64,000 bases of DNA from Cryptomeria japonica (GCF_030272615.1 NC_081407.1:435336730-435400729); one strand, 5' to 3'; shown: positions 1 to 12,458, numbered from the stretch's first letter. The notes: generated by a model not told the origin, from the sequence alone. Made by a program: numbers and translations.

Positions 1-400
1 ATATATATATATTCTAATTTGATATAATATAATATAATCACCATTAAATATAATAATATTATTATTTAAGAATTAAATTTGATTTAATCTAAATCTTTTA
101 AAACTTATCAATTTTATGTATGTATATGTATGCATATATAACCATCTATTGTATTAAAATGAATGGGGTATTTACTAGATTTAAATTAATATGGTTTTAT
201 TTTTCATTATTGTATTTTCTTGTTTTTTTATATCATTTATATCTTGTTATTTTCTTGTTTTTCAGTTTTTCCTGGTTGATGTTTGGCCTTGATTTTGGTA
301 CTTTAATATTCTACTTTTTGAGGTTGTTTTAGGATACATAGAAGGCTGCAAAAAAGGTGTCAATTCTTTTTGGTCTTGTTTCTCTTTGGAAATTTTATGG
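1..400. other. AT-rich non-coding DNA
   Basis: Strongly AT-rich sequence opening with an AT dinucleotide run. The only open frame (from about 120) is a short, hydrophobic, Phe/Tyr/Leu-rich translation of T-rich DNA with no family resemblance. Nothing else is recognisable. Confidence 0.5.
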
Positions 401-990
401 TTGATATGGAAGTTCTGCAATGATGAGATTTTTAATCAAAATGAATGAGGACAAATTTGATAAATGGCTCGAAAAAGGTACTATTCCAGCCTAGATCGGA
501 GAAATCTCTCATGGTTTTACATGGGACATAGGAGATCCCACAAAGGCTCCATTTGAAAAGGCTCTATTCAACTTTATGCAGTTCCTAGAGGAGAGACAAA
601 AAAAGTTGGACCTCCATCTGAAGGAGGAAGATTTGTTGCGCTCCACACTTTCTCACCCTCACAAGGAGCAGTTACTTGATGGCCGATAGAAGTATGGATG
701 GAGGGGGATTTGGGATGGACTACCACATGCAGAGTTTCGGTTTATATACTTCATTTATGCTTTATGAAGTGCTGTTGATTCACTTTTTTGTCTTGAAAAT
801 CTTGTAACTATGGCATTTTGTAGCTAACTCTATGCTGTCAGGATAGTATGTTGTTTGTATCAATATTAATATCTACCCGTAACTATATTATCCTTTGTTG
901 TGGGGTTTTTCTGAGCATGACCTAGGCCCACGTTGACTATGATACTTTGTATCTTATGTGGTTATATTATAATCAATTCAAAAAAAAAAA
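400..990 (+). mobile_element. possible LINE or processed-sequence 3' end with poly(A)
   Basis: A degenerate frame of roughly 70 codons (about 441-688) reads as a charged, Lys/Glu/Leu-rich protein tail that includes EERQKKLDLHLKEEDLL and has one internal stop. It is followed by about 290 bp of non-coding sequence and an uninterrupted A-tract at about 980-990. An ORF end, a 3' UTR and a poly(A) tail in that order suggest a retroposed sequence, perhaps the tail of a LINE whose last ORF lies beyond RNase H, as in the LINE at 17.8-21.8 kb. No target duplication was identified, so the class is uncertain. Confidence 0.35.
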
Positions 991-1928
991 ATTAATTAGA
1001 TTACGTTATATTCATATAATTTAATACTCTATCATTTATAGAATTAGATAATATTATAATATATCTTACTATTTCAAATACAACCTTATTTATCAAAATC
1101 AAAATTAAAATCAAATTACAATACATATAATTTTAATCAAAATTAAAATCAAATTACAATACATATAATTTTAACCTTATGATTTTATTTTCATAAAGAA
1201 TATTAAGACGACAAATACTCACCACTAGACACTTATTTTAATTATTTTTAATTCATCTTCTATTTCTTCTCATCTCCCCTCACTATTTATGCAATCCAGA
1301 TCCTTGAGTGTGATCTCCACTATCTTTTTAATTTGAACCAAAAAAAAAACCCCAAAATTCAAACCAGAAAATGCACGTCAGAAAGGAATCGGTAATTTTC
1401 ACCAGAAATGTTAATACATTTGTGGTGGTCTAGTGGCAAACAAATACGTTTATTACGTTTTCCCTTTCCATCCAGCGTTTCAACCATGACGCCTTACCAT
1501 GTTCTTCGCATTGTGCCACAAACAAGATAAAATAAAAAATTAAGATTTCTCATTATTGTAATTTGTATAATTATTTAGATATATCTATTTTTAATTGACT
1601 AAAATAATGTTGGTAGTGTTCTAATGTGAAATCAGTTCACATTTTTATAAGTAAATAATAAAAAAAATTATAATTAAGTAGCAATGTATAGATTTTAATA
1701 GAGAAATTTTTAACAAAAAATTGATATAAATTTGACAATTACTTAATGTTAAAGTAATAATTAAATAAATTATTTAATTACTTTAAAATGTTTAAATATT
1801 TAAATCATATTTTTCACATTATTGAAAAGAAAAATAACCTTATTCAAATGTTAGAGACCTTCTCTCATGGAATCATTACATCTTAAGTAAATAAAATGGT
1901 TATTCACTAAACAATATAAATAAAATAA
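991..1928. other. AT-rich intergenic DNA with a short tandem repeat
   Basis: No gene seen. A unit of about 37 bp is repeated twice at about 1098-1170 (two copies of an AATCAAAATTAAAATC block). The rest is AT-rich spacer. Confidence 0.5.
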
Positions 1929-2740
1929 AATAATTTTTAAATAATTATATTTTAAGTAAAACATAATTGCCATGTAAAGAAATATTTTTTGTTTATTTTC
2001 CCTTCTTAGAAATTCATTTAAGTAACACTTATAGACTGTTTGTTCTCTTTTCTTTTGGTTTTGGATTGCCCTAAGTTGTTGTAAATGGTAAACTTAAGGT
2101 GTGAATTAAAAATTTAGTGAATAAAATATAAAAATTAATAAAAATAATAGAAAACAATGATGTATAATAAAAAGAATGTCCATCTTAGATCATAAATTAT
2201 TAGTTTTATCATTAGCATACATGCATTTTGAAAAATCTAAGACTTCAATAAATTTTATATTAAAATATGGTGATGCATAATGGTTACTTACTGGATTGGC
2301 AATTTGAAACAAAAACAAGATTTCATATTATATTTAAGAATGCAAAATATAAAAAAAATTTTAAATAATTATATTTTAAGTAAAACATAATTATCATGTA
2401 AATAAATATTTTTGTTTATTATATAATGTATTTTTCTTTATTAGAAATTCATTTAAGCAACACTTATAGACTCTTTGTTCTCTTTTTTTTGGTTTTGGAT
2501 TGACCTAAGTCGTTGTAAATGGTAAACTTAAGTGTGAATTAAAAATTTAGTGAATAAAATATAAAAAATTAATAAAAATAATAGAAAACAGTGATGTATA
2601 ATAAAAGGAATGTCCATCTTAAATCATAAATTATTGGTTTTATCATTAGCATACATGCATTTTGAAAAATCTAAGACTTTAATAAATTTTATATTAAAAT
2701 ATGGTGATGCATTTCATAATGATTACTATGATGGATTGGC
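1929..2740. repeat. ~430 bp tandem duplication upstream of the CAD gene
   Basis: Two similar copies lie head to tail, at about 1929-2290 and 2355-2740. Both contain the same ordered landmarks: TTTTAAGTAAAACATAAT, AGAAATTCATTTAAG, CACTTATAGACT, TTGGTTTTGGATTG and CATACATGCATTTTGAAAAA. The copies differ by scattered substitutions and small indels, so the duplication is not recent. The short reading frame in the second copy (2610-2861) is truncated in the first copy and is not conserved as coding. Confidence 0.75.
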
Positions 2741-3106
2741 AATTCCAAAACTTTTAATATATATTACTATCAGTTTTACCATTGCACCTTCATTTTTTGA
2801 TGCAAGCCCTAGTTATAAATATATGTGCCAATGGCATTACATAATAGATGTGAACCGTTAAATCCATACCACAATTATTAATTCTTTTAACAAAAAATAT
2901 TGGATACCATTTATAACTAAAGAAAAACAGTAACTTCAGACAGGCGGGCATATTTAAGGATTTAAAGTCACATCACCCAAAAGAGATTATGGAATGCAAG
3001 TCACATCAACCCAATACGTGTAAGGAGTGTACCTGAAACCTCTCTATTTCATACACTAATGGACACGAGCTCCAATCCAAACATGGACCCTCAACATGGA
3101 CCCTCA

Positions 3107-3114
3107 TATAAATA
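3107..3114 (+). promoter_or_regulatory. candidate TATA box of the CAD gene
   Basis: TATAAATA lies about 130 bp before the CAD start codon, a normal spacing for a plant core promoter with a short leader. An ACGTG core occurs about 90 bp further upstream (near 3016). No transcript data are available. Confidence 0.5.
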
Positions 3115-3237
3115 AATAAATGATTGTCAATTAAATAAATTTGTCCTCTGTAAAATTATGATGCTCTCCATAGCAAGAAGCATATCTTGTAATCTACATA
3201 TACATTGTTTGCTTCGGAGCTACCATAACAGATAACC

Positions 3238-6046
3238 ATGGGTAGTGTGGAGCATGAGAAATGTGTTACAGGGTGGGCAGCAAGAGACTCTTCAGCCCAT
3301 TTGTCTCCTTACAACTTCACACTCAGGTGGGAAATACTACTTCTTACTGTTCCCATTAATGCTACATTCCATCTTCTTTCATAATTGAATGAATGCTCTG
3401 CATATGGCAGGAACCCAGGACCCCAAGATGTGGTGCTCAAAGTCATTTATTGTGGCATTTGTCACACTGATTTGCATCAGATCAGAAATGACTTGGGAAT
3501 ATCTCGTTATCCCATGGTCCCTGGGTAAATATCTTTACCTACATCCTGATGACTACCATAATCCATGTTATATTCAGTTTGGTGGTTTTTTGTTTTTGTA
3601 ATAATTGCATTCATGGCTGTTGTGGAATAGGCATGAAGTGGTGGGAGTTGTGACTGAACTTGGCAAGGAAGTGGAGAAGTTCAAGATAGGAGAGTATGTG
3701 GGTGTGGGGTGTATTGTTGGATCATGCAAGAGCTGTCAAGCCTGTGGTGGAAAAATGGAGCAGTATTGCATGAAGAAGATTTGGACCTACAATGATGTGT
3801 ACCCTGATGGCAATCCTACACAGGGAGGATTTGCAAGTGCTATGGTAGTTGATCAGATGTAAGTATTTCTCTGTGGGGGTATTATTTTGTGTTCCTTAAC
3901 ACTCTCTTCTGCTTCAGTGCAATTTGTTGGATATCTTTACTCACTTCTGAGTCACCACTATCACTTATTGATTCACCAATGGATATCTTGTAAATATTAA
4001 GATAAGACAACTCTAACAACTCTGGACCAAAAAGTTTTGCATATTTATTTGCAGAGATAAAGATAGCATATAGCATACCTTTTAAAGTTATTTATTACAG
4101 TAAAGGGGGCTGTAGGATCTTTGATTTCAATAACTAATCTTTTTTTTTGTCTGAAATTACTTAATTGTGGGCACATAGAAAGGAGATTTGCTTATCTTTT
4201 ATTTTATTATAGTCAGTGCTTACACAACTTACAGTTTCTTTCCACTTCAGAGTCATTCCCCACCGTTAGATATTAATTCTGCAACCCACTGTGTGTATCT
4301 TGGAACTGAAATTACATTTTTTTTTTCTTATATTGCATAACCCAGTATGCCTTGTTCAATCATTTACATTATCCCAATTTTCTGCAACCCATCGTTTGTA
4401 TGCTGAAATTGGAATTAGAAGCTTTTTCTTATATCGTATAATCTGTTGTGATTTTTTCAATTATTTAGATTTTCTCACTTTTCTTGAAGTCCTATGCTAC
4501 AACCGTTAGATCTGTGCACTCTTTTCAGCATCAGTTCAATTATTTGATTACTCACTTTTCTTAAGCAACAGATCCCTGCTCTTACATTTTGATTCTGCAT
4601 TATTTCCTTATTCTGATTTAATTTGGATCATTTGTAGTCTAGTCAGACCGATCTTCCCGCCATCATAGTTATGTTTGTGTAAAACAATAATTTTTTGAGA
4701 TGGTGCAGGTTTGTGGTTCATATCCCTGAAAGTCTACCTCTTGAACAAGCTGCACCACTGTTATGTGCTGGGGTTACAGTCTACAGTCCAATGAAGCACT
4801 TTGCAATGACAGAGCCTGGCAAGAGATGTGGAATATTGGGGTTAGGGGGTGTAGGTCACATTGGTGTGAAGATTGCCAAGGCCCTTGGGCATCATGTGAC
4901 TGTTATTAGTTCCTCTGATAACAAGAGAAAAGAGGCACTTGAAGTCCTTGGTGCAGACGAATACGTTGTTAGCAAAGACACCATCCAGATGCAGGTATGC
5001 TTTTAATGGCTTATCTTAATAACAATGAGACTCTGTGGGTAACAATTGTCAAATAATGCTGGGTCATTAAGCGTAAACACTTGAAAGCTTTGTCAATCTC
5101 TAAGAAGATTTTGAAAGTGCAAGTCCCTTGGTTTATCTGTAAGCATCCTTCTCCTCTACTAGCATCACTTAGTAAGGCTAATTTACTTTGGGGTCCATGT
5201 GCTAGCATTCTTCTTTTCCTCTATACTAACATCACCTAGCAAAGCTAGGGCACTTTGGGTTCCCTGGTTTGATGTGCTAGCATTTTTATTGTCTAATATA
5301 CATACATAGCCTAGCAAAGCTAAAGCACTTTGAGGTTCTTTTGTAAATGCAAATGTTGTAAAATTTGAAGCTTCAATAAGGTACAGTGACTTATTTCTTG
5401 ATTTTCTGTCACATTGCTATATATCTAATGTCCATCTGTACTGCAGGGAGCAGCAGAGAGCCTGGATTACATACTAGACACCATTCCAGCATGCCATCCA
5501 ATGGAACCATATCTTTCCCTGTTGAAGATCAATGGAAAATTGATTATGCTTGGGGTTGCTAAGGAGCCATTCACCTTTTCCTCTAACCGTTTAATCCTTG
5601 GTAAATTTCTCAGCTTTATAGTTGAATACATTATTTCACTTAGAAATTCCCCCCTATTTTCAAAATTTCCCCCGACCCCATCCACTTAACAGTATCCTAT
5701 GTTTTCAAGTGACCATGCAAATGAACTAGTTGAATCTCTTTTGGGTGTATGTGGTGTGGGTTCTGAATATGGATTTTTTTTAACAAATTGTATAAAATTT
5801 ACAGGAAGGAAGAGCATAAGTGGGAGTTTCATTGGCAGCATGGAGGAAACACAGGAAACTCTAAATTTCTGTGCAGAGAAGAAAGTTTCATGCCAGATTG
5901 AGATTGTGGGCATGGACTACCTGAACGAAGCGATGGAAAGACTAGATAAGAATGATGTTCGTTACAGATTTGTGGTTGACGTGGGTGCTAGCAATCTGGA
6001 TAAGGAACAAAGTTTATCATCCTCCATAAAAGGTCAATATGCATAG
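3238..6046 (+). CDS. CAD: cinnamyl alcohol dehydrogenase (CAD), six exons, apparently intact
   Basis: Zinc- and NADPH-dependent medium-chain dehydrogenase that reduces cinnamaldehydes (coniferaldehyde) to monolignols in the cytosol, the last step of lignin precursor synthesis. Exons read from GT-AG borders: 3238-3326, 3411-3524, 3631-3858, 4709-4994, 5447-5600 and 5805-6046 (stop TAG). They splice in frame to 1113 nt, or 370 residues. Catalytic zinc ligands C47, H69 (with E70) and C163 are present, as are structural zinc ligands C100, C103, C106 and C114. The nucleotide loop GLGGVGHIG is at 188-196, with S211-S213 as expected for NADP preference. W119 and the [12 protein letters not shown] segment match bona fide lignin CADs. 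The start at [17 protein letters not shown] fits the family. The protein is about 13 residues longer than I recall for pine CAD, all at the C-terminus. No stops or frameshifts were seen. Confidence 0.93.
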
Positions 6047-7285
6047 GGTTTTGTCCTCTTAAGGTTTCTGAACTGGGTTAGACTATGTTTCATTACTTAT
6101 AGCTATATTTAACCTGTCAAACGTTTATTAGAGTTCCGTGCAAACATGTCTAATATTGACTCTTTGTGTTTGGTCTTCTGGGGAGCATTCAGATATCAAA
6201 TCCAGAAGTGAGTGTGTCAATTAATCATATTTAATGGACTTATCACAATCCATAGCTTTCCTGGAATTGAAGTGAATTATCTAGTGGACGTGAGAATATG
6301 GGTAAAATGCCTTAACAATTCATCTCAGGTCTGAAAATCACCAGTATTAAAAAATTAAATTTGAAAACATGGACACAAGGCTAAGGGCAAATGAAATCAA
6401 ATAAGGTTTTTCGGTATTACCAAATGCTTTGAACTTTGGGTCATGCTCTCTAACGAATATGAATAAATGAATCTAAAGATTTATCTCAGGTCCATGACAA
6501 ATTAAATCAAAGAATTATTTAGAATTTGGATGCAGGGCTACAGATTGATACAATTGTAAGGGGGTTTTAGTTCCAAAACCTACCTCCAACTTAAAACATG
6601 TTTATTAGTGGATGCAAGAAAACAATTCAATCTGCAATAATAACATCTCTCTTCTGCAACAGAGACAAGACAATAATCAACCAAACAAAATATTATACAA
6701 AAACTATGGATTCAAGAGAAAAGATACATTGGCCAAGTTACTTATAGCTGTAGGATTCATGTTCCAGAATTTACTAATTAAGTCCCTGGCTTTACCAATG
6801 TTCCATCTAATTGGTAATGAGATCATACTTTTATTTGAGGAAAAGTACAGGCATTTCCTCCATGAACAGGTTGCACTACAATATTATATTTCTGAACATA
6901 ATTATGTTCAACAAATTGAGCATCCACGACATCATTTAAATATTGCCATTTTTCTCCAATTTTATTATCTAGGATTTATGCTTCACATTTTAGTTTATTA
7001 TCTCCAACTTAGGATTCAAATATCAGGATCTAGAATTTAGAGTTAAAAGTAGTGTTAAATGTTTAGGGTTTAGTGTGCAAGATAAATTTTAAGTATATGC
7101 ATATATATACTTAAATTTTATCTATATTTTATTTTATTTTTAGGGAAGAAAAAAATCATTCATTTAAAAAAGTATTGTTTATGTATGATTAAATTATTAC
7201 TTGTTTCCTATTAAAGGGGTAAAGTAACAAATTTTGATAAGACTGTGTAAACTCAAAACTAGGGGAAGCATCGACGAAAGCATAG
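6047..7285. other. intergenic DNA after the CAD gene
   Basis: This presumably holds the CAD 3' UTR in its first few hundred bases. AATAAA occurs near 6462 but is far from the stop. A 142-codon frame at 6612-7040 has no recognisable domain and a composition typical of chance translation. Nothing else is supported. Confidence 0.5.
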
Positions 7286-8240
7286 CTAATTCACAAGAAA
7301 ACAACAAACAATCACGTTTTGGAAGGACCTAGAACTAATACACGGATGCAACAAAACTACCAACATAAACATTGTTTTGAAGAGACTATAAACATTGTAC
7401 AATGAGGCTACAACAAGGCTACCAAACAAAACATACTCTGAAAGCAACCTACACAACCCCAAGCCTCGTCCTAGCATTTTGTGCACCTTTGACTTGGGTG
7501 TGGGAAACACAAGCATGTTTAGGAGAAGCTATCTTCCTTCTTTGAATAATATTCCACAAGACATCATCCTCCAAAGACTCATGATGGGGGTAGAGGAGAA
7601 ATCTAGACTCAGTTGAATACCTCAATTCAACGAAGCTTTCATAGGCACAAAAAAGGAGTTGAATGTTGTGTTGAAACCTTAAGAAGAGTGGGAATAAAAG
7701 ACTCAACACTCAGTGGTAGGAAGTCCAAAGGTGGGGTGGGTATTATTAGGCCCCGAGAAGGCAATCCAACAAGAGAAAACTCTAAAAACTAAGCATCCCT
7801 AAGGGACGGGGCCACCAAAGGCTCAAAATCATCAAAATCAAAATTGAGAGTCAAATTGTCATGGAAGACATTCCTTCACCAATTTGCATTACCCTTCTTG
7901 CAATGAGAACAAGAGCATTCCAAAGAAAGGTATCTTATAGCAAAGCATCTCTTATAGTGAAAGGGAAGGCCCTTGTAATCAAGTATTTGAATCCACAATC
8001 TATCCCCAACAAGCAAAACAATGTCTCCAAGGAAATCATTAGAGATTTTAATGTCCGTGAGAATGTGGGCATAAGCAATATGGTCGAAGTTTGATGACAA
8101 TGCATCCCCTTGTAAAATATAACCAAGAGCATTGCCAATAGACTCAAAATAAGAAACTTTTTGAAATGAAGAGGGAGATTAGGCATGTGCACAAAGATGG
8201 GGGACCAAAAGTGGGCACAACTACTTTTTGGTCCATGCAA
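7286..8240 (-). pseudogene. LINE ORF1 (gag-like, DUF4283/zinc-knuckle type) relic
   Basis: On the minus strand, 8240 to about 8110 reads VPNLPLHF-like sequence (HMPNLPLHF). After a frameshift, 8100-7876 reads AYAHILTDIKISNDFLGD, then VGDRLWIQILDYKGLPFHYKRC and CSCSHCKKGNANW. This order is that of the nucleic-acid-binding ORF1 of plant L1-type LINEs: a DUF4283 core, then a degenerate CCHC knuckle where most Cys are lost. Stops and the frameshift make it non-functional. The sequence down to about 7286 may be the rest of ORF1 but is too decayed to confirm. No RT follows, so this is an isolated fragment. Confidence 0.65.
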
Positions 8241-8889
8241 ACAAAAATGTGTTGTTAAAATCTAGAGAAAAGGAATTTGAGCTTAACCCCGTTTCTTGCA
8301 AGCCCTAACACGAGCAAGGAAAAGCTTGAGTGCATTTATGAGATCTTGGAGGGATGCAAGCTAGCACATGCCACCATGATACGAATGAGGTTATAGAGGT
8401 AAGGATTTTATGTTTTTAGTGGTTTAAAGTAGAATAAATTTGTTTACATTTATTTTTTAAAGATTTTTTTAATTCGAGGAATTAAAAATCCTTTAACACC
8501 CCCAAATATACTAATTCCCTAAATGATGTGGAAGGAATCCCTATTGAAGAGTAAGTAGAGACTAACCCATAAGAGAGAATTTGTGTGAAGCCATTATTGG
8601 GAAGAAGCAAGGGAAAGGAATTTTGGAAATCCCAAGTTCTTGTTAGTCTATGTATTATAGACATACTATATTTTTCTCATAATAACGTGATACTTGTAGT
8701 GTTATTTGACCTTTTTGGTTTTCCCACCATAAATCTTTGTGGTCCTTGGTAATGGTGTTATTTAAAAAATTTCATTGTATCTCTACTTTAAGTGAAATAT
8801 ATGTCTTGTGCAAATTAATTATCACACCTAAATATCTAAGGTTCCTAATAGTTTTCATAGACACTAATCTCAACAAGGATACACAAAAG
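8241..8889. other. intergenic DNA, no gene seen
   Basis: Short frames only, none resembling a known family. It may contain upstream parts of the LINE relic. Confidence 0.4.
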
Positions 8890-9269
8890 ACAAAAAAAAA
8901 TTAAACAGATGAAACCAAACACCCATCTAGGGATCCAGAGCAAATACAAATTAACAATTATATGCAGATACAAACACAAAAGATGAAGAAAAATGCATAA
9001 CACAGATAACACAGAGATTTAACATGTGATTCACCCAAGATGGGCTACATCCACAGAACACAATCGTCCAATCTTTTCTTATTATCCAGTAAATCAGTGC
9101 AACACCATTACAATGCCTTTTTACATTCCAGCCGCTTATAACAAGCAATTTTTAGGGTTTTTTTCAACAAAAATGACAATTTTTTTCCTCGAGGTATGTG
9201 CCCCCAAACCTCGCCAAGGATACATAGCCAGTGTACAGTACTTGCATGATCAGTCACCACATATCAACA
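8890..9269 (-). repeat. Ty1/copia LTR remnant, minus orientation
   Basis: Read on the minus strand, a TGTTGATATGTGG start at 9269 is preceded by a purine-rich tract ending CCAAGTGGAAGAT (9270-9283), the arrangement of a copia polypurine tract and 3' LTR. The sequence inside (ACAC-rich, with 'AACATGTGATTCACCCAAGATGGGCTACATCCAC' character at about 9020-9054) is typical of the R/U5 part of plant copia LTRs. The left border is uncertain. Confidence 0.5.
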
Positions 9270-9283
9270 ATCTTCCACTTGGA

Positions 9284-9814
9284 GACTGATCAGGCTCCAC
9301 ACCAACACACTAGACTCCATTCCAAATAAATTGGGCCAATGATATTATTCAATATATAAATTATACTTAATTTACTTCTCTAATCATCAAAATTATGTAG
9401 AATTTAACTAAAAATTTCCTAAAATAGGCACTTATTTTTAGTAATGTAGATCAATGTTGACAATGGCATCCTCATCCTCATCAAAATCTCCTAGTTGTGA
9501 TTTGTCCTTTTTCAATGCTCCTAGCAGGAACGACCACTTGATGGTTGGAAATATGTGTTGAATTCATTAGGCCTATGACCCAATAAAGGTGCTTCCATCA
9601 AATAATGTGTATTTTGTGACTCTCTAGTGTTATCTCAATCTATTGAAAGTTTTGAGTTGAAAGTACATAATCCTTATTTGGTAGAATCATTTCTCAAATA
9701 GATACTATGCTATAGGTTAGTTCTCTTTCTCCCATAATATAGATTTGGTTTGGAAATGGGTTATTTATATTTGGAAAACTAAATGAAACTTGTCGAAGGC
9801 ATATGCTTTTATTC
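9284..9814. other. decayed sequence between copia remnants
   Basis: No open frame or clear domain. It may be eroded copia internal sequence, but this cannot be shown by reading alone. Confidence 0.35.
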
Positions 9815-9819
9815 CACAT

Positions 9820-10714
9820 TGTAAGGAAGTTAAGTAGCGTAACAACTTCCTACACTAACCTTGAGAGGAGGGTAATGTAAATATTTTTACAGATCATTAC
9901 AACAGTTATAGAAACTTAACAGAAATAGACACAATAACATGCATACCATAACACAATGATTTATGTGGGGAAAACCCTTTCGAGAGAAAAACCCCACACT
10001 CCAAAAGCAGCTCAAAATATTATTCAGCAATCAATAACATACAATATACTTGCAAAGCAAGCTCTTCGTAGGAATACCACTAATTAGAGATTCAAAGGTA
10101 ACTCAATCGTCAGAAGACTCTTACACACAACTTCTATCTCATGCACCTCATATATAGGAGATACAATACAAGAAATTGTCAAATGGTATTACAAAACCAT
10201 GGGCTAAAACCACCCAATAAAGTAGAGCCGACCTTATCTCCCTTCTAGATGCCCTATGATGTGTTAAAACACACATCAACACATTTCCCTCCCTTTTACA
10301 ACTCATTTATGTGTCTGATACATTTTATATTTCCAATTTCAGGAGTACAAACTTCCAAAGGCCATAACTTGAGAATCGTGTGTCCTAATGACGAACCGTT
10401 TGAAGCGCCAGAAAGATCACAAAGTTCTCTATTGCCTCATAAAATGCTACATCATTTACACCCAATTTTTAGGGTGTTTTTGGGCCTTTAAAGTTCTCAA
10501 AATTAAATTTAAACTTTTCATTGCACCCCTCCAAAACAAAAACTTTAATATCTTCAAAACTAGTTGTGATCATGTGACGTAACTTTACCGGAATGCTTAT
10601 CTAGCTAGCCAAAAGCTTCGAGAAAAATTTCGCACCATTTTGTGTTCAAATGAAAACTTACTATAAATAGTAACCTCATGAAAATGCAAGGTTGATACAC
10701 CATTTTTCCCAACA
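9820..10714 (-). repeat. solo Ty1/copia LTR with perfect 5-bp TSD (CACAT)
   Basis: Read on the minus strand, the LTR runs from TGTTGGGAAAAATGG at 10714 to CTTCCTTACA at 9820 (TG...CA, 895 bp). It is flanked by CACAT at 9815-9819 and 10715-10719. Its sequence is clearly homologous to the + strand LTR at 11623-12458: shared GGTGT-TCTCAACCTTGCA, ACACATCATAGGGCATC-like and GGAGTGTG blocks, and the CTCTCAAG-TTAGTGTAG end. A TATA-like TATAAATAG occurs near 10665 on the opposite strand. No internal region lies between two LTRs, so it is a solo LTR. Confidence 0.8.
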
Positions 10715-10719
10715 CACAT

Positions 10720-11596
10720 TTCAATTCAAGAAGAATTGCTTAAAACCCTGGTGTAACTAAACACATTCTTGGGATGGAAATCAAAAGAGATAGAGTGAAC
10801 ATAAAACTATGGCTTGGCCAGAGTATGTCATTTCAATTTTATGGAAGTTGAACATGGGATCAAAGTTATCTAGTTCATATTGTCCAACATCCTAATCAGA
10901 AATGGAAGACATGAATAGAGTGCCTATAGTCAAAAGTTTTATGTCTGATATGGTTTACACTAGACCAAACATTGTCCAAGATGTGGGAGTTATTTATAGA
11001 TATATTATAATCCTAGTATATTTAATTGAGATGCAATTAAAATAATATTTATATGTTTAGAAGGTTCCTTATCATATTCCTTGTGTTATCATGGTAATTT
11101 TGTAGGAGATGAGAATTACCTTGATACTCAATGTTATGTGGATTTAAATTGGACAGGTGATGTTGATAGAAGACAATCCACTAGTGTTTGCATGTTTAAT
11201 TTATTTGGTGATTCAATTAGCTGGATGATTAAATGATAGGTTGTGATTTTTTTGTCCAGTACTAAAGCTAAGTATACAATAGCTACTCATTCTTGTCAAG
11301 GATCCATTTGTCTTAAGAGATAATGTTCAAACATCAAAATAAATTGAGGTACAATAATAATTTATTGTGATAGTTAGAGTATGATCTATATAGCTAAGAA
11401 CCCAACATTTCATGCTAAGACCAAGAACATTTATGTACATTATTATTTTTCCAAATATATGGTTAAGGATGCTAGGGTGAAGCTAGTTAAGGTAGAGGCT
11501 TTGAATAGTGTTGCAGATTTATTATATAAGCATGTGAGAATAGATAATTTTCAATGGCATTCAAAGTCTACAGGCCTCCTGATCTCTAACAATTAA
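10720..11596 (+). pseudogene. Ty1/copia pol fragment: RT C-terminal part and RNase H
   Basis: From about 10745 the translation includes TKHILGMEIKRDRVN (with a frameshift), then VYTRPNIVQDVGVIYRY, the 'CTRPDIAHAVGV' block at the end of copia RT. From about 11120 it reads YVDLNWTGDVDRRQSTS, then ISWMIK, STKAKYTIATHS and SMIYIAKNPTFHAKTKNI, which are the copia RNase H motifs. Several stops and frameshifts are present. The upstream part of the element is missing or separated by the solo LTR at 9820-10714. Confidence 0.85.
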
Positions 11597-11610
11597 ATTA
11601 TGGTATTCGA

Positions 11611-11622
11611 CAAGTGGGAGAA
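11611..11622 (+). other. polypurine tract of the copia element
   Basis: CAAGTGGGAGAA lies directly before the LTR start TGTTAG at 11623, the usual copia arrangement for plus-strand priming. Confidence 0.75.
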
Positions 11623-12458
11623 TGTTAGAAAAAAGGTGTCTCAACCTTGCAATTAGAAAATGTTAATATTCATAGTAAGTTACATTTGAGCATGGATGGG
11701 TTCAAAACTTTCCTCAAAGATATGAAATTTCCAAATGAAAATGCTAGTAAAGTTTTGGCCCAAGATCATGTCTAGATTTCAAGTTATTAAAATTTCCATT
11801 TTTACAAGTTTAAGGCACTTAGAGACTATTTTTGGTTCAGAAAGTGATCATAACTAGTAAAGCAAATTGTAGCTGGATAAAGCACTTCATAAGCTTTCCA
11901 GTAGTTTAAATAGTTCATCAACCGATCTCCCAAATCAAAATCTACAGTCTTTAAAAGTTTGGTCTTCCAAATTGGAAAATGTGAAAACATGTTGGACACA
12001 AAAATGAGTTGTAAGGGGGAGTTGACACATCATAGGGCATCTTTAATTGGAGATAAATTGGGTTCCATTTTTTGGGTGATTTTAGTTCATGGTTTTGTAA
12101 ATACCATTTAGTGGTTTTATATATTGTATCTCATGTATATTAGGTACACCTTAGATGGAGATTGTGAGGTAGAGTCTTATAAATGTTTGGTTGGTGATAC
12201 TCCTATGAAATCTTTTTCTATAACTATATAGTAATCTTGTTGGTTTTTGAATAATATATTGTACGACTTTTGGAGTGTGAGATTTTTCTCCGAAAAGAGT
12301 TTTCCCTACATAAATCACTATGTTAGGTATTAATGGTATTTATTTTTATTTTTATCTAGTTTTTGTAGTCGTTGTAATGATCTAAAAATTTATGCACAAC
12401 TCTCCTCTCAAGATTAGTGTAGAAATTTGTTTTTCTATCTTAGCTTCTTAAAAAAACA
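11623..12458 (+). repeat. Ty1/copia 3' LTR
   Basis: It begins TGTTAGAAAAAAGGTGTC right after the polypurine tract and ends near AAAAACA at 12458. It is homologous, in opposite orientation, to the solo LTR at 9820-10714, which helps fix both ends. The LTR carries the ATTTTTCTCCGAAAAGAG-type R/U5 sequence found in plant copia elements. Its partner 5' LTR is not in the expected place. Confidence 0.75.

Noticed and set aside
6612-7040. 142-codon open frame after the CAD gene
   Set aside because: No domain, hydrophobic and Ile/Gln-rich composition of AT-rich DNA, no promoter or splice context. Likely chance.
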